Notes under the pieces: generated by a model
Told to the model about the DNA's origin: nothing
Seen by the model: only the letters and a program-made list of their open reading frames with translations
Database searches by the model: none
Shown: positions 20,512 to 30,933 of the stretch, piece after piece
How positions within the stretch are numbered: position 1 is the first letter of the stretch
Layout of the letters: every line of letters begins with the position of its first letter
Position numbers and translations under genes: made by a program
NCBI RefSeq assembly: GCF_000219625.1
Contig: NC_018212.1
Location: 682,001 to 746,000 of the forward strand
DNA from: Zymoseptoria tritici IPO323
Lineage: Eukaryota; Ascomycota; Dothideomycetes; Mycosphaerellales; Mycosphaerellaceae
DNA length: 64,000 bases
Direction: 5' to 3'

Positions 20512-21118
20512 GTGGACGACCGTCTCCCGGAGGGCTAGCAAGCCGAAAGAACAAGCAGAACCGATGCCTCTTATCCTTGTACCAAAGGATAAAGAGAAGG
20601 AACTCGACTAGATCGCAACCCGAGACAAAATTAACGACGCTCTTAAAGGCGAAGACCAAGAGCTAGCTGTCCTTGCGATAAAGAAATCATTTCGGGGTAA
20701 CATTGTCCTAAACTTTGCAACAGAGAAAGCCCGCCAACGAACGATCGATAGCCTTACTAAGGTTACCGATATCGTAGGCGAGGCACGGGTAATAGAGGAC
20801 TCTCTCTGGCACAAGGTCGTAGTCCACGGCGTCTCGACCGCGAACTTCAACACGCCAACGGGCCTACAGGACATTCAACGAGAAATTGAGACCTTTAATA
20901 GAGGTCTTAAACTCGCAGGCACCCCGATTTGGCTAACAAACGAAGAGAGAAGAAGGACTCTTACTGGGGCGACAGTTCTAGTAGGTTTTGCTACCGAGGA
21001 GGAGGCAAAAAGGGCTATTCAAAACCGTCTATACGTAGGCGCGGACAGCCTAAGAGTCGAGAAGGCGAAGGATCGTATACAACAGAAAGGGAGGCCCCTA
21101 GAACGTTCTACATGTTAG
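19946..21118 (+). pseudogene. LINE ORF1 (gag-like RNA-binding protein), one nonsense codon
   Basis: A 390-residue frame interrupted once, by TAG at 20609-20611, after which the same frame runs on to TAG 21116-21118. The N-terminal third is acidic and Ser/Thr-rich. A CAA-rich run near 20,480-20,512 encodes a polyglutamine tract of eleven. After the nonsense codon the frame shows an RRM-like region with WHKVVVHGVST, a block typical of fungal LINE gag proteins, and a second half with TVLVGFATEEEAKRAIQ. No CCHC zinc knuckle is visible at the C-terminus. The nonsense codon sits where CAG would become TAG (CpA to TpA). Its terminal stop overlaps the ORF2 start as ATGTTAG. Confidence 0.8.
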
Positions 21119-24100
21119 AACACTCTCTACGGATTTTCTATGTCAATCTTAACCGATCTATCGAGGCTACAGAGTCTACCTTAGACGTCGCGGTTAAGCA
21201 GAAAGCCGACCTTCTACTAGTCCAGGAACCGTGGACTATAGAAGACCCGATAACAGGCTACAAAGAGACAAGATCTATCGCACACCGGGAGTACAACCAG
21301 CTATTCCCAACGACTACGGATTCGACGATCCGGCTAAGAACAATGCTATATATTAGCACAAGACTCAACGTCAATATCTCTCCTATTTTATTAGACGACA
21401 GCGACATACTTTCCTTTGTTATTTCAGACAAGAAGGGCAACAAGATCCAGATAGTTAATCTCTACAACGAGAAGGACCTTCGGGATACCGAGAACCCGCA
21501 AAACCGGCGAACAATAGAGAGAAGCCTCTACTCTCTACGCAACACGTTCCTTCCAAACACTCTACTAGTAGGAGACTTTAACCTTAGACACCCGTCCTGG
21601 GATCCGAGGGGAAAGGATACTACTAGCGCCCGCGAATTTATAGAGTGGATAGAAGACCAGGGCTTTACTCTACGTAATACGATAGGTGTCGGGACCTTCT
21701 ATAGGCCGCACCTAGACGCAGAGTCGGTCCTAGACCTTACGTTCACAAGAGGATCCTTATCTACGAAAGAAATCGACTGGAGAACGATTCCGACAGGCTT
21801 AGACCATAAGGCTATATCTATAGACCTTATTAGCGCGCAAGATCGAGCCCAACAGAAGAAAGTAGTTCTAGATATAGCTTCCGCGGATTGGGAACTGTTT
21901 ACAGATCTCCTAATAAGCAAGGCGACGTCTATTGACTATACGAACTCCCTCGACGACATCGCAGACTCCCTTACCTCGTGTATTACCGAATCGATGCGGG
22001 GAGCAATCCCAGAGAAAGTAGTACACGCCTGCGCAAAACCTTGGTGGAATAGAGAGCTACGTACACTACGCCGTACAATGTCTAGAACATATAGACAGAC
22101 CTTTACCTGCGGACGTACGCCGACGCTAGACGAGAAAGAGGCGTATACGAAAGCGAGAAACGAGTACTTCCAAGCTATTAAAACAGCTAAGAAGAACTAC
22201 TGGAACGCTTTCCTCGAAAAAGAAGACTCGAAATCTATCTTTAAAGCTATGTCCTATACTAGGAATAGCAGCCGAAGACAGATACCTACGATAAACAACG
22301 AAGATTCTTTCGAGGGGAAATGTAAGGCCTTCTCCGAAGCCTTATTTCCGCGCCCTCCTGCCGAGGAACCTCTACCTAGCCGTTGGGAAGCGTATACAGC
22401 CGGGGATTGGGGCTGGACTACGCTAACCGAAGAGGAACTCGCTGCCGCCTGTAGCACGAAGATAGTAAAAGGAAAAACGCCGGGCCTAGACGGTATTACG
22501 CAAGCTATTATTAGTAAAGCGTACGGCGCTATTCCTATTACCTTTCTACGTATATACAGTAGGCTACTCGACGAAGGACACTACCCCCGATGCTGGAAAG
22601 TTGCGACAGGCGCAGTTCTAGCAAAGCCGGGAAAACCAGACTATTCGGTCCCTAAGGCCTACCGAGTTATCTCTCTCCTAAACTGCCTCGGCAAGATTAG
22701 CGAGAGAATACTCGCAAAACGCCTAGGGATTATCGCAGAGACGAAGCCCCTTCTACACGACTCGCAGTTAGGAGGGCGAAAGAAGAAATCGGCCATCGAT
22801 ACGGTGCTTCTCTTAACGAACGAAATCGAGGAGAATCGAAGAAAGAAAAAGAAGACTTCGGTTATCTTCCTCGACGTAAGAGGAGCATACGACCACGTTG
22901 CAAAGAACCGACTGTTAAGAATAATGATCCAGTTAAGGCTTCCGCACAGCCTTATACGTTGGGTTTAGTCGTTTATGAGCAATAGACGCCTACGAATAGC
23001 ATTCGACGGACAGATACAGGAATTCCAGGACGTAGAGATCGGCGTTCCGCAAGGCAGCCCGATGTCTCCTATCCTCTTTCTTATCTATACGCGCGACATA
23101 TTCTTCTCGCTACAAGGAGTTACTCCTAGTTCCTACGTCGACGACATTAGACTATCTACCTCGTCTACGTCCCTTAAGAAGAACTCTAAGGTACTAGAAC
23201 GTAAGGCAAGAAGGCTAATAGACCTAGGAAAGAAGAACTCGATTGCTTTCGACCTAGCAAAGACAGACCTAGTACACTTCTCGAAAGGGAAAGGGTCCGA
23301 TTGCCCGGTAATTCTTCCAAACGGCGATATTGTTCGCCCGGCAAAGAAAGCGATAAGGTGGCTTGGGATTTGGCTAGACGCCGGTCTTACCTTTAAGGAG
23401 CACATTACAATAAGATCGGCACAAGCACAAGCGGCATTCTATCGATTAGAAAGACTAGCAAACACCGAACGCGGTCTATCATCTATATCGTTAAGAAAGA
23501 TCTACCTAGCCTGCGTTACTACAATAGCAGACTACGGGGCCCCGGTTTGGTGGCGGTCGAAAAAGAGCATAAAACCTCTAGTATCTCTACAAAGTAAAGC
23601 TTGTAGAAAGATCCTAGGCGTTTTCCGTACCGCCCCAAACGTCCTGTCCGAAGTAGAGTCAAATCTCTTCCCCCCGGATCTACGCCTAGAGAGACAGTCA
23701 ATTTTATACTCTCTACGCGCAGCAAAGCTACCCGAAAACCACCCCGTAAGACTCGCTATCCAAAGCGCGCCTTCGGATACGCGAGAAGTCCAACACGAGG
23801 ACTCGAGAGAGATACTTCCGCAAAAACGACAGAGAACACAGATACAACTACTCTGTTATCGACTCCGACAATACAAGCATTTCGTAGAACACGAGAGGGC
23901 TAACTACGCAAAAGACGATCTCTTTAGCGTCTGGAAAACCCGATACGAAATAGCAAGACAACGGGAGATTAATAAGGTACCTAGGAATACAAATAGCTAC
24001 CTTAGTCGATTTCCATGGAGCTCGCCAGGAAAACATAGAATAGGAGGAAGACGCGCTTTAACTAGTGCCTTCTATACTATCCTATTAGGACACGGATACC

Positions 24101-24357
24101 TAAAGTCCTATCTCTGTCGCTTTGGACACGCAACGACGCCAGACTGCCCTTGCGGACGACGAGAAACAGCAGAACACCTCGTATGTAGCTGCCCTATCTA
24201 CGATGTATTTAGGCCACTACCGCTACGACAAGCACAATCTCTGCTAGAAATAGTAGAAGACAAGGAACTCCGGAAACACCTTACTACCTTTCTCTCGGAT
24301 ACAAAGATTGCTTCTAGGTCCTGGCACCTAGCAAGAGGCGAAGACGAGACCGTCTAG
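21112..24357 (+). pseudogene. LINE ORF2 (endonuclease-reverse transcriptase), one nonsense codon
   Basis: A 1,081-residue frame with a single in-frame TAG at 22966-22968. An exonuclease-endonuclease-phosphatase domain fills the first 230 residues or so (LLLVQEPW, LVGDFNLRHPSWD, GLDHKAISIDL). Reverse transcriptase follows, with KTPGLDGITQ, motif A FLDVRGAYDHV, motif B GVPQGSPMSPILFLIY and the catalytic YVDD of motif C. The C-terminus has a Cys/His cluster (CRFGH...CPCGRR...HLVCSCP) as in other LINEs. No RNase H signature (DGS, TDS) is seen. The nonsense codon falls between motifs A and B, in WV*SFM, where LINEs usually have a residue before SF; CAG to TAG is the simplest explanation. The start ATG overlaps the ORF1 stop. 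Confidence 0.9.
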
Positions 24358-24545
24358 CCTACACTCCTTTTACTTTTCCTTATTTGTCTTTCTTTAAAGT
24401 CCTTCGATACTAGCTGGCTACTATCCTAGGCACGGGTCTTTCCCTAAGGTCAAGAGATACGAGAGAACAACGATTGTACATAGATAGACTGCTGTCGCGA
24501 GACAGCCGTCCTACATAGTCATAGACTCCTACAGGACGTAAATGG

Positions 24546-24574
24546 AACAAACAAACAAAACAAACAAACAAACA
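24546..24574 (+). repeat. LINE 3' tail
   Basis: An AACAAACAAACAAAACAAAC-type run ends directly at the 3' target-site duplication, as expected of a LINE tail used in target-primed reverse transcription. Confidence 0.8.
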
Positions 24575-24587
24575 ATACCTATTTACC
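24575..24587 (+). repeat. 3' target-site duplication of the LINE
   Basis: ATACCTATTTACC, identical to 18964-18976. CpA-depleted sequence resumes immediately after it. Confidence 0.85.
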
Positions 24588-25175
24588 TTAGGACGGGTAA
24601 ATAGCTATATTATTAGGTTTAGTGTTAGCCTAATTAATCTGGCCTCGCTGTAAGGAAATCTCCTTAATAGGGTTTAGTATTAGCCTAAATAATCCGGCCT
24701 CGCTATTGCATTTTACGAGTAAATTAGGTGCTACTATCGGATGTTATACTAAACTTCTACTACTAGAGTTATTTACTCGCTTTCGCTCCTTTACCGGAGT
24801 TAGATTTACCTTTAACCGCTGTCTAATTAGGACTTAGTCCGCTAGTTTCGCTCCCTTATAGAGTAACTATAGCTGCTTCTATTAGTCTAGCATTTACCTA
24901 TTGTTCTAGCCTATCTCCGCTTAAAAGACCTTATTCTACTTTACTTCTAGCATAGCCCTAGGGATTACGGCGTTGTCCGCCCTAACTCCTATTAGTTGTA
25001 ACCTTTGCGATACTCGTAGTACTAGACCCTAGGAAATTGTTAACTAACGCTAGCCGTTAGTAAAAGGGGCATGTACATTACGCGCTAACTGTCCCCGGTT
25101 ACGAGAAAGTAAACCTTCGGGTTTCTATAACCTGCCTCCGAAGGGCAGGGGAGTCTTTTGCTCTAGCGTAGAGCT

Positions 25176-25303
25176 AGACTTTATCGTTTTAGACTTTATC
25201 GTTTTAGACTTTATCGTTTTAGCGGACTTTATCGTTTTAGCGGACTTTATTATTTTAGACTTTAGATGCTAGACTTTAGATGCTAGACTTTATCCTTTTA
25301 GAC
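25176..25303 (+). repeat. 15-18-bp minisatellite
   Basis: Tandem AGACTTTATCGTTTT units, some with an extra AGCGG, grading into AGACTTTAGATGCT copies. It lies between the LINE and the right-hand pseudogene. Confidence 0.8.
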
Positions 25304-26299
25304 GTCGTAGACGGTAGACTTCGTATACGGCGGAGGACTTAGTAGACATCGACTTAGTAGACATAGACTTAATAGAGAAGTAATACGACTCTACGAACAA
25401 CACTATTAGACACTTAACCTACTATATTTAATTTAAACTTCTATCTGCTACACTTATTTATATTTCTTACTACTAATACGACACTTCGAGCACTTCGTAA
25501 CCGTACGACGACCTCCCTCGAACTACTTACTAGCCTAGTAAGTATATACTATATAAGGACTAGTGCCGGCGCTATTACGTATCTCTCTTAATATATACTT
25601 CTTATAGCGCGGGTTGCGAGGCATACTATATTATAGCTACTCTTTAATACGCGCGACGTGCGATATCTTCCGCTGCTCTACTAGCTTTATAGCATCCTAG
25701 CTAATTCGATCTACCTACTTTGTCTACTATTTACTAGTCTCTTACGGTTCGTATAGCTCCGCCGTACGGTTACGCTATAAGGTTAGCGTTGCCGCTAGTG
25801 CTATCGTACGCTACGCGGCTAGTGTTCTCGGTAGAGCTAGTAGTGCCGAAGCTTTATCGTCTAATAGGAACGCCTAAGGATCGGTCGGAGGAGGTAGTAG
25901 TAGTAATAAGCTACGCGGTCGGTTAATGTAGCGTAGGCGCCGAGACGAAGTAGGAGTTTATAGTAGACCTATAGGAGTAGGAGAAGTCGGCGGCGCATTA
26001 AAGATCTAGCTAATGTTGTTAGGTAAAGCGGCGCTACTAAGAGCGCGCACTTTATCGGAGTCGGAGCTTTATCGGATTAGCTATGTTTATTAATCGCACA
26101 TATAAGCTACTTATAGATCTACTACGATCTTATCTAGTAAGGCGTCGAGATCTAGCTCGGACATATTAGCGGCGGCGGTAATAATAAAGTTTTAAGCTAT
26201 AAAGAGGGCGATTAAGGGCGTAGTGCTACTACTATTAACGAGAAAGAGAAGGTAGAAATTAAAGACATAGACATCTATAACGAGAAGCTTCGTATTGTC

Positions 26300-29200
26300 G
26301 ACTATTAACCTTATTATTATACGACCGAGATGCTAGCCTCGTTATTTATACGCTAAATCGCTTAATTACTCTATCGCACCCTTACTTAATACTACCGGCG
26401 CATTAATTATCTAATAGATCGAGGGTCTCGAACTTATTAAACTTAGCGCTATTAATGTTTGCGAATCCCTCGTAATCGACATCGATTAAGTGCTACCGAC
26501 CGTCTACACCGTCTAACGCATCTACGCTATTAACGACCGTGTCCGCGTAATTGCGAGTAATACGATCGTACTTAGCCTTGTTCGTAGCGTTAATTGCCGC
26601 GACCGTTAGCGCGATTATCGGACCTCTAATAGCATAGATGTCGTCGCTTAATCCCTTCTTACTACCTCTACCCTTACCGGACTACTTCTTCGTAAGGCTA
26701 TTCTTCTATAGTATCTAAGCGTATATAAGGATCTCGAATGCTATACTCTTCTTCGTATAATACGTAGTCTGCTCGGTGCCTAGCCTATTCTCTATAATCT
26801 TCTAAGTAATACGGCTAGGCACACGGTTCTACGCCTTAATTATTATAGTAGCCTAGGCGTCGTAAGTAGAATTACCCTTACCGGCTATGTCCTCGGAGTA
26901 TTCCTTATTAAAGAGCTCGATAAGCTCGTCTATTCTAAGACCTTTACTATACTAGCCGGATAGATTTATAACGCTTATAGCGAGCATACTCTCTTATAGC
27001 TCCTTATCGGCGATAGCGTCGGTAAGGAGATAGCGCATATAGATTATCTCCCTACTATAGTTAAGCTAGTTAGCACCGAGGAAAGCTAGCATTAATATAT
27101 TAACTATACGACGAAGGTAGCTAACGTCTATATTACGAGTCGCCTTACGAAGGATTAAGACGTTCTAAATCTGCTGTAGTAGACGGTAGCTATTCGTAAA
27201 CGCTACATCCTCGACAACGCTACCCTCTTCTTCTTCGTCCTTACTAGCCTACGCCTCTGTTATAAACGCTATCTACTCGATCTTATAGACGATGTCGAGG
27301 TACTTAGTAGGCGTAAGCTTTACAACCGTAGCCTAGATTATTTCCGTCTTACTTTTACCTTTATCGCTATCGAACCGGAGACCTTCTTCGTTAAACAATA
27401 GCTAGAGGAACATTAAATCGATACGAGCGGCGTACGAGCGCTTAATTAACTATAGGAGTTTCTAGAAGTGCGGCGAGTCCTTCGTAAGGCTAGACATACC
27501 TATGTTCCTTATGTTATCCTCTAGAGTGTTACTAGTAAGATGCTCCTTCTTCTTATTAGTACCCTAGTGCGTCTTAACGTAGGTAATCGAGGCGTTAAGA
27601 CCGGTGTAGAAGACAGTAGTAATAGGTAAGATCTTGTCGTATCGATCCTAAGACCTCTTATACTCGACATTCTCGGCCTACGTACTAGCGAGGCGAATAC
27701 GTATTATTTAATCGCCGACTATAATTATTAACCGGTCGAAGTCTAAGCGGTTAAACATCTCTTCCGTAAAGCCGGCATTCTTAATAAGGATGTCTCGTAC
27801 GACTAGTTTTATGCCCTTAATCGACGACTTATCGTTCGGTAATATCGCCCCGGAGAGCACCTTAGTTAGCGGTATTAGATCCATTTTATCGATCGATAGC
27901 TATAGGTAGCGCTCCTTTAGTATACCGGCACTAAGGTCGACGCTAGCTTTACTAGCTTTACTAGCTTTACTAGCTTTACTAGTATTAACACCGCTCGGCT
28001 TCTACTCCTTCTACGCTTCGAAGTCGTACTCGGCTTTCTTAAAAACCTCTAACAACTCCTCGCTATAAACAAGGCCTAAGGCGTAATCGATAAAGTGCAT
28101 TACTAGCGCCTTCTTATGCTTGTCTCGCATAATAGTACGAGTTACGAGAGTATAATTAAGTAGTACGCTAAGACGCAACATACTCGTCTTAAGCCCGGTC
28201 TCTAGTATACGAGGGCAGTGTACGTAGTAGTTAGAAGTTATAGTGTTCTGCTCGATGTCGGTGCTATACGTCTAAGTAGCTTTCTTATTCTACGGACGTA
28301 CGAAGTTATTATAGTAGAAGAACGACTACAACGACTAGGCTAGCTTAACGAACTCTTTAGCCTAAACTTTAGCATTCTCCTTAACGACCTTTTATAGGGT
28401 GCGATATCCTTTAGACAACCCTATGCCGGCGAGGCTGTCTACGATACGACGCTTTATACCGGAGGTATATAGGAAGACACCGAATGTCTTCGCAAACTAA
28501 TCTAACTCTATTAACGCCGTAGCGTAGGTAGTAATCGTAGTAATAGCGATTAAACGCTTGCGCTTCCGGCCCTATATATCGTACTTCGTATTGTCGGCTA
28601 GCTTGTCGTTAGAAATAAACTAGTTAGTAAACGTTACTCGAATAAACCTCGTCTATATCGGAGCTCGCTTCTCGATCTCCCTTACTATAGAGGCTAGCTC
28701 GACCTCCTTTATATAATACTTAGACTTATACTTCCTAAAGAGAGGAGTACTAACTAACCTACGTAGCTCCTTACGCATATTTCGTCTACTAACTAGACGC
28801 TCGTCCGGTAACTTGCGCTAAATAAACCGTATACGACAATAGTACGTCTTGTCCTTCTTGCCGGTACTACGAAGCTAGTAAGCAATAAACTGCCTTAGTA
28901 TAGACTTAAGCTTCTTAATTGCGGCGATAATACGGTCGTACTTATATAGAGCCTCTACTACGTCGTCGTTGTCGCCTTTATTATCGCTGTCTACGCCGGC
29001 TTCCTCCTTATCTTCTTCTTCTTACTAACGGTCTATGTTCTCCTAGTCGTCCTCGATGTCGTCCTTATCGGAGTCTTCCTCTTCCTCTTCCTCTTCTTCT
29101 TCCTTATCGGTGTTTACTAGCTAGCGATTCTTCGCGCGTTCGGCGATGCGCTTGTCTCTAGTAGATATTGCCGGAGGTGTAGGAAGATCCTATATTAGCG

Positions 29201-29480
29201 TATCCTCGTTATTATTATTACTCCTTATTAGCTCGAACTATTTCCGGAGCTTCTCTTCTTTAGTCTCTTCTTTAGTCTCTTCTTCTAATTTATCTTCTAA
29301 TTTATCTTTAACGGTAGGTGTAGGAGGGCCTCTAGTAGGGCCTCTAGTAGGGCCTCTAGTAGGGCCTCTAGTAGGGCCTCTACTTCTAGGCGGGCTTAAT
29401 AGAGGTAGATCTAACAGATCTAATAGTAGTGTAGATAGCGCGTTTAGTATCTCTTCTTCGGCTATAATGTCTACGTAAGG
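26300..29480 (-). pseudogene. DUF6589-like protein gene, destroyed by RIP
   Basis: The reverse strand is readable over about 3 kb once TAG/TAA codons are taken as former Gln codons. In order from the N-terminus: an acidic run (poly-Glu, near 29,040-29,110), a basic region, AKTFGVFLYTSGIKRRIVDS, a GLSKGYRT block, a YYNNFVRP block, a GLKTSMLRLSVLLNYTL block, then FDRLIIIVGD followed by a stop in place of the Gln of the expected GDQ (near 27,708-27,740), and ITTVFYTGLNASIT. This order matches the fungal DUF6589 family as I know it, whose function is not established; members are often multicopy. Its partnership with a helicase in one TIR element suggests a mobilisation role, but that is inference. 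Limits are approximate. Confidence 0.6.
29326..29382 (+). repeat. 12-bp minisatellite
   Basis: About five tandem GGGCCTCTAGTA units. A related short tandem (AGGTCGAAGGATGTCTACGGA) follows at about 29,478-29,530. Confidence 0.85.
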
Positions 29481-30022
29481 TCGAAGGATGTCTACGGAAG
29501 GTCGAAGGATATCTACGGAAGGTCGGAGGAAGTCCGTAGAGTAGTAGGTAGTATAAGAGTTAGTGTTTAGTAAAGGCTTAGCGTACTTAGTAAAGGATTT
29601 AGGTAACTTGTAGGTTGTAAATTAACTATAACAGTTGCGCAGATAAGCCTTATATAAAGTCGACTCGTCTAGTACTTCTAATAGAGCTCGTATATCGAGC
29701 TAAAAATAGACCTTACCGTCGTCTAGGCTAGGGTAGTTATTTAAGACTAAAGGAGCGGGAAATCGATAGAAGTCCCTATATAAAGAATTCTTAGCAAGGT
29801 CCGGTTACCCCTAGTAACAAACTTGTACGTAAATTGGAGGTGTTGTTATTTGCCTTATTAAGCATACGGTTAGCCGTATATAGGGGGTAAAGCTAGCGTT
29901 TAAGGTAGTTAGTTTTAAGAAATTAATATCTTTACAACACAACGTCGCATTAAGAATCTAACTGCGCAGATGTGCTCGGAATTACCTGCGCTTTAGATCT
30001 ATGTAATAATATCTATATATAT

Positions 30023-30082
30023 ACGTAATGTAGTAATGTTGGTTTTAAGGATTGCTAAAAGCGCCCCTTTAGCGAATCTTTT
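30023..30082 (-). repeat. Right terminal inverted repeat of the RIP-mutated element
   Basis: The reverse complement reads AAAAGATTCGCTAAAGGGGC then GCTTTTAGCAATCCTTAAAA, pairing with the left end. CpA-rich normal sequence starts at about 30,086 (ATCAGACTGGTGG), so composition changes at the repeat edge. Confidence 0.6.
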
Positions 30083-30933
30083 TATCAGACTGGTGGAAGA
30101 GCTTGAGGATCAGGCAGAAAATAAGGCATCAATATAACACGTGACGAAGAGCGATAACCACCGGGCTGTAACGGAGACAGGGCGTGTCCGAGATTTGCCA
30201 TGCGACCCGAGGTGTCTCTGCCGGAGTTCCGTGAAGATTGGACGACAATCGTCCAATCCTCGAGCTCTTTCTGGCGAAATAGCTATCATCTGGAGGCCAG
30301 ACGTCAAATACACGGTGGTGCTGGCCCGGACAGGAAGAAGCCCTCGTCTCGTACCGAAAATTAACAATACTACTTCTGGCGCCAATGGAAAGAATGCCCG
30401 GCGAGGCCGAGGCCGACAGAGTGCGCGGACAGCTCATGTAACCACGGCTATGCAATCACGACTGCGGCTCGATACCAATCGCTACCACTCGCTCGATATC
30501 AATGCAGCCGAACTCATTCGCTTCTGCTAGAGGGACGTAGAGACCGCCGATCGGCTACCAAATCGGCTACGAGGTACTGTTGCGTGGAGCATTGAGGCAC
30601 GCGAACAATCGCCGCGCCGCTTGCTCGATGTCGCTACTGACAGTTTGATGGTCCTGTCAATATCAGGCCACGCTTGATATTTCTCAAGGAAGCCCAATGT
30701 GTGGCAGTTGTCCATAGAGGTCGCCCCTGATGCGTAGCTGCAGGGTCTGCCATGATTGCGTCAGAATGATCTACGTTCGAATGCCACGGCTCCGGCATCG
30801 CATTTTCGAAGCAGCAACATGGAACAATACCGCGTACTTGCGTTGAGTCAACGGCACCAACACTGAATCGTTCACAGAAGCGCCCAGGAGGAGGACTTCC
30901 TTCGAACGCGGCCTGCAGCCGGACTGAAGCACA
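30083..30933. other. Intergenic between the element and the membrane-protein gene
   Basis: Normal composition. Overlapping ORFs of 90-130 codons exist on both strands around 30,110-30,530, but none has recognisable features or splice partners. The last few hundred bases are presumably the promoter of the gene starting at 30,934. Confidence 0.5.

Larger units (their letters stand above)
18977..24574 (+). mobile_element. Tad-like non-LTR retrotransposon (LINE), nearly full length
   Basis: A 5,598-bp element between exact 13-bp target-site duplications. It has a 5' untranslated region of about 970 bp (18,977-19,945), ORF1 (19946-21118), ORF2 (21112-24357), a short 3' region and an A-rich tail made of AACA/ACAAA units (24,546-24,574). 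Unlike the surrounding DNA it keeps abundant CpA, and each ORF has just one nonsense codon. It therefore inserted after the host element had been heavily mutated. The two-ORF layout with an apurinic-type endonuclease followed by reverse transcriptase is that of fungal Tad/CRE-like LINEs; no RNase H domain is seen. Confidence 0.92.
13666..30082. mobile_element. RIP-saturated TIR element (about 10.8 kb) with a nested LINE
   Basis: The interval is bounded by degenerate inverted repeats and differs sharply from its flanks: CpA is nearly absent, TpA is in excess, and TAG/TAA interrupt otherwise readable frames. Removing the nested LINE leaves about 10.8 kb. The left half carries a RecQ-like helicase pseudogene (+), the right half a DUF6589-like pseudogene (-), so the genes converge. 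Several short minisatellites lie between and beside them. The mutation pattern is what RIP (cytosine-to-thymine changes at CpA) leaves in fungal duplicated DNA, so the element was once multicopy. I cannot place it in a named superfamily. A transposase role for the DUF6589-like protein is speculation. Confidence 0.7.

Noticed and set aside
20176..20541. Reverse-strand ORF with polycysteine run
   Set aside because: The run is the antisense of the CAA-encoded polyglutamine tract in LINE ORF1.
29146..29478. 110-codon forward ORF with Val-Gly-Pro-Leu repeats
   Set aside because: It is produced by a 12-bp minisatellite and CpA-depleted sequence antisense to the DUF6589-like pseudogene's N-terminal region.
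13666..30082. Interpretation of the CpA-depleted block as centromere or native AT-rich isochore
   Set aside because: Recognisable gene frames with Gln-to-stop changes, inverted ends and sharp boundaries fit a RIP-mutated mobile element better. GC is not extremely low because CpG and CpC remain.
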